From positions 806,001-870,000 of the forward strand of contig SAXG01000013.1 in assembly GCA_012932865.1 (NCBI GenBank): DNA of 64,000 nt, read 5' to 3'. The translations under genes were made by a program, and so were the position numbers. The notes beneath the pieces were generated by a model. The model was not told where the DNA came from. It saw only the letters and a program-made list of their open reading frames with translations, and did no database searches. Position 1 is the stretch's first letter; every line of letters begins with the position of its first letter. Positions 22,141-32,914 of this stretch are shown here, piece after piece. The DNA is from Amylostereum areolatum. Taxonomy: Eukaryota; Basidiomycota; Agaricomycetes; Russulales; Stereaceae.

Positions 22141-24052
22141 ATGGTTGATCAAGAAGCAGTCCGGTACGTCGCACGATCAGGCTCAAAAAGGCAGAAAGTT
22201 GAACTTCAGTGTCCCCCCGGTGGCAGCGGATTTTGGAAATCGGTGGCCGTCAGCAGGAAGATAATATGCGGTTCAAGTTGTGACCCTTGCTCTATTAAAG
22301 AAATAAGTGTCGAAGAGCTTGACGCGGAACTAAATGCCCTTCAGGACATCTTGACGAATGCTCGTCGACATCGCAACAAGCGTGCACCCATCTACCGTCT
22401 TCCTGTCGAGATCCTGTCGAAAGTATTTGATTCGATTCGAACGTCTTTTATAGACGTGTTCGCCGACAATTCGATGAACTCCCTCGCTTGGTTGGCGGTC
22501 TCTCATGTTTGCCACCTTTGGAGAGAGGTGCGTTCCGCAGTCCAGTTGTTAGTATACACACCCCAGTGCGCGCCATGCTGAATCTCATACTTTGGGGTCT
22601 CAGGTTTCGCTGGGACACCGAGGCCTCTGGACGTACATTCCTGTATGCGAAGAAGTGGCTTCCCTTTCGTACTCCCACGAGCTTCTCCGACGTTCCCATG
22701 TCACGCCTTTGTCTTTGTACTGGAGAGAGCTTCCGAAGCCCGAAGGCGAGGAAAAGACGATCGCGCTCTTGGAAGCTGTCATGACCCAGAAGCGCGAAAA
22801 TATCGCGTCTCTCAATTTATACCCATACAGGTCCTCGTTTTTGCAGACAGTTGCGAAAGCGCCCTTCCCCATTTTGTCCTCGCTAAGCCTCACTATCATG
22901 CATGACGAGTTCCCGGTTTCTCTGAAGAACATGTTCACCGTCACGCCTCGGCTGACCTTTCTCAGACTTTACAATTGCGTCTTTCCGTGGAATCACCCCG
23001 TGTACAGGACACTCACATCTTTCACTATCCATGTCACCAGTCGAGAAAAATATATCAACATGACTGTCAAAGATCTAAACAGCTTATTCGCTGGGATGGC
23101 CAACTTAACCGTCCTCGACATTCGCGATGATTTCTCGCCTGTTCACTTGGCGGGAAGGGATAACCCTGATCCCAACCCAACTGTCCATCTTCCTCCCGCA
23201 CTCAAGCATCTCTTCGTGTCGTCGCCAGACGCAGATGGCGTTTTTAGGCTTGCCTCACGTTTTTCCCTGAACACCATACCGAAAACGGACATCGTTCTCA
23301 AGGAGACTGCCAAAGAGCAAGCCCGGCGTTATCTCATGGCCTATCTCAAGCGGCGCACAGAGTCTCCCAATGCTCCCCACGCGATGCGGATGAATATCTC
23401 ATCACAGTCCTGCGAACCCCATCGCATGCACAAAATCATCCTCACAAGTGGTAGATTCCCTGTCGATTCCGAGAGTCAACGTCCTCGAATTGTTTCCGAC
23501 GTCGCATCCAACTGGCCAAGCGAGCTTCGCGTCGAATTTTACACACACATGCATCAGCTCCAGGATCGACCCCCTCATGGAGTCCCCAGCTTACGCGGAG
23601 CAAATTTGGCAGAAGTTGTCGTGCTTTCGGTCCACTCGGAAGAAGAGATGCCGATTGCATTCTGGAGGCTGCTATTTTCCGCGTGCCCGATGCTCGAGCA
23701 CTTGCATGTCTCAGAGTCAACTCTCATCACCACCACATTAAAGTTTCTTACCGCACTCTTTCCGGAGACGTCGGAAGAGACAAAGGACGGGGAAAAAATG
23801 TCTGCGCCCGCGCCCGCGCCCGTGGCACCTTCACCCGCACCGACCGATGCCGCCCTCACGCCCATTCCTGTCCTTACTCCCGTGCTCCTACCTCGTCTCG
23901 AGTGCCTTTTCGTCATCGAACCGTACTCTACTCTGAGAGAGATAGGGGTGATAAAAGTGGCAGAGAAGAGGATTACGGTTGGAGTAGAAGCGCGGCAAAA
24001 GCATGGAGGGTCAACTCTGAGGATTGTATCACCACCGCATTGGTTACAGTAG
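22141..24052 (+). CDS. F-box-like protein with leucine-rich C terminus
   Basis: Typical Agaricomycete F-box/LRR protein, presumed substrate receptor of an SCF ubiquitin ligase. Exon 1 (22141-22527) carries a short coiled stretch (ELDAELNALQDILTNARRHR) and the F-box (APIYRLPVEILSKVFDSI, then SLAWLAVSHVCHLWRE). The intron at 22528-22603 separates it from VSLGHRGLWTYI, the usual join in this family. A long irregular LRR-like domain follows (PFPILSSLSLTIMH, TPRLTFLRLYNCVF, MANLTVLDIRDDF, PALKHLFVSS, CPMLEHLHVSESTL) with a Pro/Ala-rich linker (SAPAPAPVAPSPAP). The stop is at 24050-24052. The frame stays open upstream to 21865, so an earlier start is possible; 22141 was chosen as the Met nearest the conserved region. 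No lesions. Confidence 0.75.
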
Positions 24053-24289
24053 TACAACCATGAGCGGAACAAGATTGGAGAAAGCGGAAAGGGATACAAA
24101 GTATTCCTCGCATGTAACTGGGTACAATTCATGCCAACACCGCGACCTGATCTGAAAGCACGTGGACAGCTGCCCACACCGGCCCCTCAACAAAAAACCT
24201 GGTTTGGTTACACATTGGTTACACAGCAAGCAACGACACCACAAAGGCGGTGGCCGATCCTATTAGATATACATAGAATGAACAATATC

Positions 24290-25560
24290 CTACGCCGTCT
24301 CCGACTGTGAAGCCGCCGCTGCGGCATCTGCTTCTAGTTTCCTGCGTTTCCGCTCCCGATATCGCTCGACGGCGCTCTGTATTCCCGCCTCGTCGTTTCT
24401 CCTCGCCACGATCCGCGCAGTCGTCTCCCTTTCCGCCCTCTCCTTCTCCCTCACAGCACGTTCCCGCTCCTCGCGCAATTGCGTCTCGATCTCGCGTTGC
24501 CTCCGCTCGTTGATTTCGCGGCGACTCGCAGCCGTGCCAACCGCGGTGTGAACCTGTGCAGGCTGACCGTCATCATTCTTCTTCCCCATCGTGCGCAAGC
24601 CAAGCTGACGCGTGTTCGGAGCGGACAGGTTCAGGCCGGCAGACAGTAGCTCGCGTTTGTCGACGATGTGGTTGTCGTCGTTGAGCTCAACGTCTTTTCC
24701 CTGCGCGCGGGCCTCTTGGGCAAGCTCGACGTCGGATCTTGCGCTGAAGTCGGGAGGTTTTGTGATGGTGAGGTTGGGTATGGGTCCTTGAGGGCCCTTG
24801 ACGACTTTGGTGGTGGTTTGGGTGGCCGCGACAGTCGCCTCGTGTTGTTGTTCGGATTCGTTCAGCAATTGACGGTAGAAATGCGCCATGCCGCTCGTGG
24901 GTCCGCGCTTTTTCTTCTCGAGTTCTGGGCAGTCGACAGAGTAAGCACACGACAAAGCACGATAAAGTCAAGCACTGCGCACCATCTCGCTGTCGTTCCT
25001 CTTCTTCCGCCTTCCTGACCTCCGCTTGCTGGTCCTTATACGCTTGTGTGACGAAGGCTTCCTTGTCCGCAAACTCATCTCCTTCTAATTCTCGCTCTCG
25101 TTGCATCATTTTCTCTTCGGCGCGCAGATGGTCAAGACGTCGCGTTGCCGCAGAGTTGAGCAAGCCGCCGATATATTTCGGCTGGAAAAGTGGTCAGCGA
25201 AAGAACAGTCATAAGTAACATATAGTCTCATACCTTCCTCTCCTTCGTCTCGTGCTCCTTCACCGCCTTTGCCTTCAATTTGGCCTCCTGCATGTTATCC
25301 CACACTTCGTCGTACTGGTAAACCGTTTCGTCGACCGCCTGTTCCGCGGCCATGCGTTTCAATTGAGTCCTCGACGTGCCCGCATTCTGCGCGATGAGCC
25401 GCGAATTTGGAGCGGCTTTGGCGTCGTTCGTAAGAGAGGCAGCGGCATCTTCTGTGGACTCGTCGTCGAGAGATGCGAACGCGGCTGGTCGTTTGAGGGA
25501 GGGAGAGGCGCCCACGGGGGTTTCTTTGGTCTTTGCCTTGAAAGAGAAGGAAAGCTTCAT
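24290..25560 (-). CDS. Nuclear speckle splicing regulatory protein 1-like (CCDC55 / DUF2040 domain)
   Basis: NSRP1/CCDC55 family nuclear protein linked in animals to alternative splicing. The ATG at 25560 starts MKLSFSFKAKTKETPVGASP. The conserved N-terminal domain follows (VDETVYQYDEVWDNMQEAKL, KPKYIGGLLNSAATRRLDHL, EDEFADKEAFVTQAYKDQ-like text). Introns fall after ETKERK and after ERQRD. A coiled, Arg/Glu-rich tail (ESAVERYRERKRRKLE-like) ends at 24290. Divergently transcribed from the dolichyldiphosphatase gene with about 315 bases between the two ATGs. The frame is intact. Assignment rests on the domain phrase and basic C terminus. Confidence 0.75.
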
Positions 25561-25875
25561 CTAAGAGTCAATGCTTCTTCGATGTGAGACGTTAGGATAC
25601 TGAGAGAGAGACGTACCGTGAGGATCTAACAACCGAACATGGCCGCTGGAGTTGGAGCCTGCTGGGCGCTATGGGGTCATCTATTACATAATATTGAGCA
25701 ATAAGGGGTCGTCATGTGCGTTTCACGGTTCGGAGTCCACGACCACAACAACCACACCCTCCTTCTAGCCGTGTTCGCGACGTAGCCTCTGGGCTATAAA
25801 ATAGTCGGCTTAGCTGCTCCTTTTTATTCCTGTGTTTATCTAGGCATCGACCCTCCACGTCGATAGTGCAGAGCC

Positions 25876-26807
25876 ATGGACCTCTCGGACGAACCGAAAG
25901 CAACTTTAGATCTCACGCACGTACTCTGTGAGTCCATCATTCTTGTCTTGGGGAACGTCGTCCCCTAATACATGTGCAGACGATGCCTCCTCTCATGTGT
26001 CGCTCGCCCTCGCCCTCATAACACTTTCCCCGATCCTTCTTATGGTACGCAGTATCCTACTTCACACTCGAAGATGTTTACCGACCCGACCGAAGGCATC
26101 GTACGCCATTCTCGCTGTATTCACGCGCGAGCTCACCATTATCAACATGTGGGCAGGACAGCTTCTTTGCGAGGGGTTTAACTGGGTGATCAAGCGACTA
26201 GTCAAGGAACAGCGGCCCGCAGGTGAGCATATCACCCACCACTAACATGCCCAGTTGACTGAGACCACCGTTCAGGCAGCGTAGGCAACGGCTACGGGTT
26301 TCCATCATCGCACAGCCAATACATGGCATATTTTGCCCTTTTCCTCGTCCTCCATTTCCACTTCCGGCATCGGTTCGTGCCCTTCGGGTCGTGGGCAGCA
26401 GACAAGGCCTTTACACTGTTCGTGCACGTTGCGTTCATTTCATGGGCGGTGATAGTCGCGTATTCGAGGTATGTTTCCAGCCATGTTCGCGCGGGGTGCT
26501 GCTAACGCTCGTCCGCAGGTATTATCTTTCATACCACTCGATCGCGCAAGTGCTGTGGGGCGTGTCAATAGGCCTCGTTTTCGGCGGCGCGTATTATCTC
26601 GTAACGGAGCTCATACCCATGCGTCACCCCAAATCAATGCTCGGACGAGGACGCGTCTTCCTTCTTTCCAACCCTGTCTCAACGTGGCTCCGCATACGCG
26701 ACGGATGGGATGTCTGGGCAGACAGTGGGACGGAGGAGCATTGGCAGCTGTGGCGGAAAGAATGGGAGCGGAGGGCGCAGAGCGCGCAGGCGAAGAAGAT
26801 ACGATAG
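25876..26807 (+). CDS. CAX4: Dolichyldiphosphatase (PAP2 superfamily)
   Basis: Removes a phosphate from dolichyl diphosphate on the ER lumenal side, recycling the lipid carrier of N-glycosylation. The start at 25876 gives MDLSDEPKATLDLTHVLYDA. Introns at about 25928-25978, 26045-26096 and 26222-26276, and one splitting SR|YYLSYHS. All three PAP2 phosphatase motifs are visible: KRLVKEQRP, GFPSSHSQ and SRYYLSYHSIAQ, including the catalytic His and Arg. Several hydrophobic segments (VSLALALITLSPILL, AYFALFLVLHF, HVAFISWAVIVAYS, SIGLVFGGAYYLV) predict a multispanning protein. About 245 residues, typical of yeast Cax4/DOLPP1. Intact. Confidence 0.88.
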
Positions 26808-27045
26808 TGCATTTCTGTGTACGGTAACGAATTATGTTTTTTCGTCGCCGGTTCCATCTCAGACGCCTTATGTAGACGTCCACCCTGCAATCGCCACGCT
26901 GGAACACATGTTTTCCACTCACGGGTGGGACGATGGTCCTGCGATGACCTGGCGAGCCAATCGGAAGATGTCACGTGATAATACATTTCCCGTCGCCGCG
27001 CTCCGTTGTCGTCGTCTGACACGGACTCCTCACCAAGTCACCACA

Positions 27046-27060
27046 ATGAGCTCTGCATGA
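27046..27060 (+). promoter_or_regulatory. Minimal uORF overlapping the pantothenate synthetase start
   Basis: ATG AGC TCT GCA TGA encodes a four-residue peptide. Its stop codon overlaps the next ATG (27057) in the arrangement ATGA. The uORF context (CCACAATGA) is good, so it could limit or tune initiation on the downstream frame. Regulation is inferred only. Confidence 0.35.
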
Positions 27061-28270
27061 CTCCCCGATTACGTCTCGCAGCATTGCTTCATTCCTCCAT
27101 GCGATTCCCGCCTCTTCGCCTTTCGTCAATGACAAGAGCAATGACCACGTCAACGGTCGCAGAGTTGCCGGCTTCCGACATTCCCCTATTCACGACAGTG
27201 GACGCATATCGGGCATGGAGACGAGCGGCGTTCGAGGCGAAAAAGAGTGTGGGATTCGTGCCGACGATGGGCGCGCTGCACGACGGTCATCTTTCGCTCG
27301 GTGCGTAGTTTCGTCTCTCCACTCCGAACTGAGGCTGAGACAACGTACAGTCAAATGCTCCCTAGCCGCCAACGATCTCACCGTGGTTTCCATATTCGTC
27401 AACCCTGCCCAGTTTGCGCCCCATGAAGACCTTGCAACCTACCCACGGACTCTCCCCCACGATCTGGCCCTCCTCACCGCCCTCTCCATTCCCTCTTCGC
27501 TGTCTCCCAAGTCTTTCCACAAACCGTCCGCCTGTTTTCCTTCCATCCGTGAAGGATATGTACCCCTCCGGAATCACTCAAGACGTCGAAAGCCAACGGG
27601 GCGCGTTCGTGGAGGTGAAAGGACTGGGGGACCAGATGGAGGGCCGGAGCAGGCCGACCTTCTTCCGAGGTGTAGCTACGGTGGTCACAAAACTTTTCAA
27701 CATAATCCAGGTGCGTTCAGCTTCCCTACACCCAACTTGAAAATCACCGACATATCCAACCAGCCGACGAACGCCTACTTCGGCCAAAAGGACATCCAGC
27801 AGGCTCTGCTCCTCCGACGGATGGTGTCAGATCTCCTCGTACCCCATCCCACCCCCGACCGTTTGCACATCGTGCCGACGGCGCGCGACCCAACCACAGG
27901 CCTCGCTCTTTCTTCGCGCAACGCGTATCTCACCGACGCCGAGCGACGACGGGCGCCTGTCGTGTACGCCGCGCTCCAGGCGGCTGGACGCGCTTGGGAC
28001 AGCGGCGCGTCCAAGCGGGATAGTCTGCAGCCCGCCCTGAAGATGCTCGCGGACGTACGACGAGACGCGATGGCGGAAGGTGTGGAGATAAAACCAGACT
28101 ACATCGAGTTGAACGACCCGGAGACGTTCGAGGTGCTCGGTGACGCGGAGACGAAGGACACGCGGGGTACGGGGAGACCGGTCGTTTTGAGTGGGGCTGT
28201 GTGGCTGGGACGGACGCGGTTGATTGACAACCTGATACTAGGGGACCCTGGCTCGATCGTGTGGCCGTAA
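27057..28270 (+). CDS. PAN6: Pantothenate synthetase (pantoate-beta-alanine ligase), one frameshift
   Basis: Joins pantoate and beta-alanine with ATP to make pantothenate, precursor of CoA. The HIGH-type nucleotide motif is in [13 protein letters not shown], then [75 protein letters not shown] and [15 protein letters not shown]. The introns join HLSL to [10 protein letters not shown] and NIIQ to PTNAYFG. One shift near 27529-27538 (probably an extra T in GCCTGTTTTCC) separates the LLTALS frame from the VFLPS frame. The start is uncertain: ATG codons at 27057, 27099, 27129 and 27141 are all in frame; the longest gives a basic, Leu-rich leader compatible with a targeting peptide. Confidence 0.83.
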
Positions 28271-28564
28271 TGAGTACAAATTCATGGTGCGTATCCGCGT
28301 TGTTTTGAGAGGCGTAATCGTAACTAACGTGCTATGTATCGTAGTACGAACCCGTGTATAGTATACAACAGTATGCATGTGGTGTCGAGGCTATAGGAAA
28401 ATCAACACAATATGAGAGTACATATCGACCCACGCGGGCCATCGCCAGATCCAACTCACTCTATCTATCCCGGTGGTCTGCCTGCGTCCAGAATCGGTGA
28501 GCTGACAACCGTGCATCGCACACGCCACGCACTAGCCGTTGTTCATCCCGACCCCCATCTAGCC
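28271..28564. other. Convergent intergenic gap
   Basis: About 290 bases between the 3' ends of the pantothenate synthetase gene and BTB gene D. Only 3' flanks; no other feature seen. Confidence 0.4.
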
Positions 28565-29722
28565 CTACTCAATCACTAGGGGAACCTGTTCCATCCCTAA
28601 GTCAGCCACGCATCCGACTCAAGCCCGACGAGTGCAACGCACCTCTGCGATCCTTCGATCAATCTCCGCCGCCAAACTCCTACAGAACGAGTACAACGGC
28701 CCCGCGATCCGCCTCACGCACTCGGAGCACACCGACGGCTGTCCGTACGCGGCCAACGTCTGGAACAGCATCTCCGGCTCGAGCACGCTCGCGCCCACAG
28801 GTGCCTTCTGCACCGCGTTGAGGCAGCGCGTGCGCAGGTCCATGAGCCAGAACGGCATCGTCGACGTCACCTTGCCACCCTCCATTACGAACCCGAGCCG
28901 GCGACAGCCACACGCGTCGGGCGCGTGGGACGTAATCGCAATCGCCATCGTCTGCGGCGACGGAGGGGGCGTGACGGGCCTGTCGACGCCGGTCCAGAGG
29001 AAGGTCTTAATCGCGTGCAGCGCCGCGGTGATGCATGCGTTCTGGTACTGCACCAAGCGGTGGTACTGCAGGCCAGAGAGGTTTGCTGCGTCGGCCTCCG
29101 AGAGCGCGCAGAGGCCCGTGGGCTTACGCAGGGTGAGCTTCGCCGCGGCCTTGGCGACGTCAGGCAAACGATATCGGCATGCGAGGGCGTATGCGAGCTC
29201 TGGGGTCTGGCTCGCCGCGGCGAGGAGGATCTGCGCGGCGGTGGTGAACGCGTGCGGCTCCACGCAATACTTGTCGAGCGCGTGCAGGAGCGCGCGGACC
29301 TCGGCGGTGGTGGAGAGTTCGGCGTTGGGGACGGGGTAGAGCAGCGTGAAGAGGAGGGTAAGCGCGTGGGCGTCTTCGGGGAGCGGGATCACGGGCAGGC
29401 CGTCGCGTGTTGGTGAGGAATGCGTTGAGTCTAGGCCGGGATCGAGATTGGGCGGGGGGTGCGGCTGGGCGGCGAACATGTCGCGGAAGGCGTGGGAGGC
29501 TTTGATGAGGATGGCTTTGTAGAGGCGGAAGTCGACGCCGTCGCTTGAGCGGACGATGATGTCGGCATCGGCGTCGTCGAAGGGTGCGCCGGCATCTCTT
29601 ATCTGGGTCAGGTCCGGGGATGCGGATGGGGGGGACGGGGCGAATATGGTGGACGTCGTTGGGGTGCTGGGCCAAGAGTCGCTGGAGATGGACACGACGC
29701 TGATGACATGGGCTTCGGACAT
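28565..29722 (-). CDS. BTB/POZ domain protein D
   Basis: Intact BTB/POZ paralogue. The ATG at 29722 gives MSEAHVISVVSISSDSWPST. A Ser/Pro-rich lead precedes the BTB core ADIIVRSSDGVDFRLYKAIL, then DMFAAQPHPP. The C-terminal half has CRYRLPDVAKAAAKLTLRKP and a Cys pair (CGCRR; CSECVRR). Exon 1 ends with RIAE at 28643. A 57-nt intron (28586-28642) leads to a 21-nt last exon encoding VPLVIE and the stop at 28565. Reading through the intron would give RCTRRA instead. The mini-exon is preferred because paralogues B and E end VPLKLPF and VPLHLPV. Tail-to-head with BTB gene E, GC-rich codon use, 366 residues. Confidence 0.8.
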
Positions 29723-30682
29723 GGCGCTTTCAGAGGATGTAGCTGGGGGTTCGAAGGGAAAGAGGTCCTGCGACGATCAGGTTTTAACGGGGGCGAAGGA
29801 GCCTGGAGGCAAGTAGGCCAGTCCTCGAGAAGACAACGCGGCCTCAAGTACTTGTTCTGCGGAAACGAGCCCCGGGGAAAGGGTTCGTGACCCGTGTTGT
29901 TGGGAGACGGACTGCTGTTATAGGGCACGCATCTACCTGGCGGTTGATAAATAAATTTATGATCAGGCGCCTTGTTCCCCCAGAAAACTCCAGATCGTCC
30001 TTGTCGGAAGACAATCTTTAGGCGGGGGTGAAACCCTAGGGCCCTACAACTCGGAGGCCGACGGGAGCGGCCCGCGGGGATAAGTAGCGGCTAGTGGCCC
30101 CTTCACAAAGAAGAGAAATGGCGAACCGTTCACAACCTACGAGGATATGATTCGCGGTGTGAAGGGTGGCTTGAAGCTTGAGACCTTTAACGGGATGCCA
30201 AGCAGGCGACCCCAGCAAGCTGCAATGGGATAGTTCGGAACCCTCCGACCCACCGAGTAGATCTTCTCGAGCGTGGTTCTTCACTGTTCAGTACATCGAC
30301 GTCTGCCTCGGCGTCCGAGATGAACTCGGGGAACTAGTACATCCGGGCGCGCGAGACCAAATCGGGTCGGATTTCATTTTGACAGAAGCGACCCGATAAT
30401 TGAGGTGGGAACGTTCGGAGCGCGAGGCCTTGACGTAGGATCTCATCGACATCGTGCACATCGGGTGGAACGTGGTGTGCGCAAGGTTGGTGTGGATGGT
30501 CATAGAACACGACCCGGATCCGATGGGTTTGATGGGCGCCCGCGGTCTATAGCAGCCTGGATCAGGAAACCGATTGGATTCTAAAAGAAAGGATAGACCG
30601 TGACTCGGACATGCGTAGTACACCCTGATACCGATACAGTACGTATAATACAACATTGAAATCTAACGAGATACAGCGAGCA
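29723..30682. other. Intergenic between BTB genes D and E
   Basis: About 960 bases. It holds the promoter of BTB gene D and the 3' flank of gene E. Short open frames on both strands lack any domain. Nothing else seen. Confidence 0.4.
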
Positions 30683-31785
30683 CTATACCGGGAGATGAAG
30701 CGGGACCTACATTCACACACACCTCGGTCAGGCATACAGGGATAACGACGAGAGTGAAACAGGCTCCCCACCTCTTCTATGCGCCGGTCAACTTCTTCCG
30801 CGAGCATCTTGCTAAACTCTACCATTTTGTTTTGTGCGTCTTCCACGCACGAGCTGCACCCCCAGGCTTGTTTCACATAGGGAAGATACGTCTCCGGATT
30901 GGACACGATTTCGCCGCGGACGTCCTTGGCCAGCAGCGCGCCGCACGCCTTCACGTAGTCCCGACACCAATCCGGTACGACGTAGGTCGACGACCCCGCT
31001 GCTTTGCGCGGGCTCGAGCTACCCAACGTCTCCTCCGCCCCGCATTTACACCCGCAGTCGAGCTCCTCCATACTCGCAGCCTTCGTGCGCTTTGAGCTCG
31101 TCCGCGACGCAGCGCTCGTGTTCGTGGAAGGCGTAGCGGGCGCCGGCACCGCCCCTGGAATCGCGTCCCCGTGGACCCAAGTAAAGTCGGCCGTGACCGC
31201 GACCGCGGCGTCGCGACACGCGTCCTGATAACACACGAGGGCGTGATACTGCAGCGCGGAGATGTACGCGATCTCCTCCCGGGGTACCCGCTGGAGCTGC
31301 CGCGGCGCGCGCAGTGTACGCTTTGCGGCGGCGAGCGCGACGTCCGTCAGGCGGTAGCGGCATGCGAGGACGTACACAGCTTCGGGGTCCGCGACGGCTG
31401 CGTCGATGAGCGCGTCGCGCACAGCGGAGGGGAAGAAGTTGACGCAGTACTTGTCGAGCGCGGCACACACCGCACGGAGAGGGCCCGTGGGGTCGGAGGC
31501 GGGGGGGAACACGGGAGCGGGGACCGGGTAGAAGAGGCGGAGGAGGCAGGCGAGCGTCGACGCGTCTTCGGTGAGCCGGAGGAGGGGCACACCGTCGTAG
31601 AGTTCCTGGTCCCAGGACGAGTGTGGCTGGCGTTGGGTGGCGAAGATCTCGTCGAAGGCGCGACAGGCCTTTGCGAGGATGCACTTGTAGACGCGGAAGT
31701 CGACATTGTCCGCCGAGCGCACGATGAGGTCGGCGTCGAGGTCGTCCCAAGGCGCGCCGGCTTCACGGATACGAAGTGTTGCCAT
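30683..31785 (-). CDS. BTB/POZ domain protein E
   Basis: Intact BTB/POZ paralogue, closest to D. Start ATG 31785: MATLRIREAGAPWDDLDADL, then the BTB core LIVRSADNVDFRVYKCILAK. The open frame extends 28 codons upstream without an ATG. The middle resembles D (CRYRLTDVALAAAKRTLRAP). A Ser/Thr/Ala-rich linker and a Cys cluster (CGCKCG) precede WCRDYVKACGALL and CSSCVEDAQNKMVEF. Exon 1 ends RRIEE at 30772. A 65-nt intron (30707-30771) precedes a 24-nt exon encoding VPLHLPV with the stop at 30683. TATAAA on the minus strand at about 31900-31905 lies 115 bases upstream. 345 residues. Confidence 0.8.
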
Positions 31786-32914
31786 GGACCTGAGGTACGA
31801 GCAAGGGGGCAGACACCTTGAAAAGAGGAAGTGTGGCGCACGAGCTGGTACGTGCGGAATGTGGCCCAATAGACGCGCCTGGAGGACCGGGGATGAGAAT
31901 TTATAGCGATGCGTGTATCGATACCAATATCCCAGGCAGGCCAGAAGATCGATTCCACAGCCTTTTTCACTTTACCTATTCTTTCCCGCAATATAAGCCG
32001 AGCATGTGAGCAGATACGACGGTGAACGCACAGGAACTTCCTTGGGGACGCCCAGGGGAAAGATGCGATTGTTGACTCGACATTCAGTGATGCTTCTGGA
32101 TTGGCCGGGATTCTGAACCTTGAGTGAAGTCATAAGCAGACCCCTGAACACTTCACTTTCCCATGACCTGGACCGAGGCCTATATTGACCGACTGACGAA
32201 GGCAAAACGGTGTTTTTTTTCCAAAGCTGCAGCGCACAATACATGTGACTATCCGGTCGACGAGATGAAGGGGTGCAGCAGGGTGCATAAGAGAATTTAA
32301 AAAATCGCTTTGCCCAAAGCTATGAACAACTTCAACTCAGCTATTCATCCCACTCAACTTACCACGCGCTCGGTGCCACGGTGGCCTGAGAAGGAGTCGG
32401 GATTTCCCAAAACGGCAGTAAGCTTTAAAGGCTTAAAGCTCTTGTGAAATCGCCTTCGAGCGCTTGAACCTCCAATTTTTGCCCGACTTCGCTCTACAAC
32501 GTTACATCGACGCGTACGTACGCGCCGCTATTTTGAAGGAGAGCTCTGAACCAGAGGTTAGTCATACATAGAGCCCGTGCGCGGACGGTCGACAACGCAC
32601 CTGCCCTCGACCGCGTTCTAGGCGACGATGACCTATCTCCACCACGCGCTTTTTCCGGTATACGAGCCGTACACGCGGAATCCACGGGTTGACTGAGGTC
32701 AACCGTCGAGCACACGGTTAGGAGCAAGCCGACGCGTAAAATGGCGCGAGGAAGGGTGCAGGTCACCTTGCATGATCGTTGCAAGAGCCAATCAGCACGC
32801 GCGCGAGGTCGTACCATCCATTTTTTATAAAGCTTTCGCTCGGTCCACTTCCTCCTTGCTTCCTCCCCTCACTCCCCGTCTCCCAGCCGTAACCCGCCCC
32901 CCTCATTTTTCGAC
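31786..32914. other. Divergent intergenic region with HMG-CoA synthase promoter
   Basis: About 1.1 kb between BTB gene E (minus) and HMG-CoA synthase (plus). TATA motifs sit on both flanks (about 31900-31905 minus, 32826-32831 plus). A C/T-rich leader runs from about 32840 to the HMG-CoA synthase ATG. No gene seen. Confidence 0.45.
32826..32831 (+). promoter_or_regulatory. TATA box of HMG-CoA synthase gene
   Basis: TATAAA 84 bases upstream of the ATG at 32915, followed by a pyrimidine-rich leader typical of highly expressed fungal genes. Confidence 0.5.

Noticed and set aside
28632..29339. 235-codon plus-strand frame opposite BTB gene D
   Set aside because: Antisense shadow of a GC-rich coding exon; no conserved motif.
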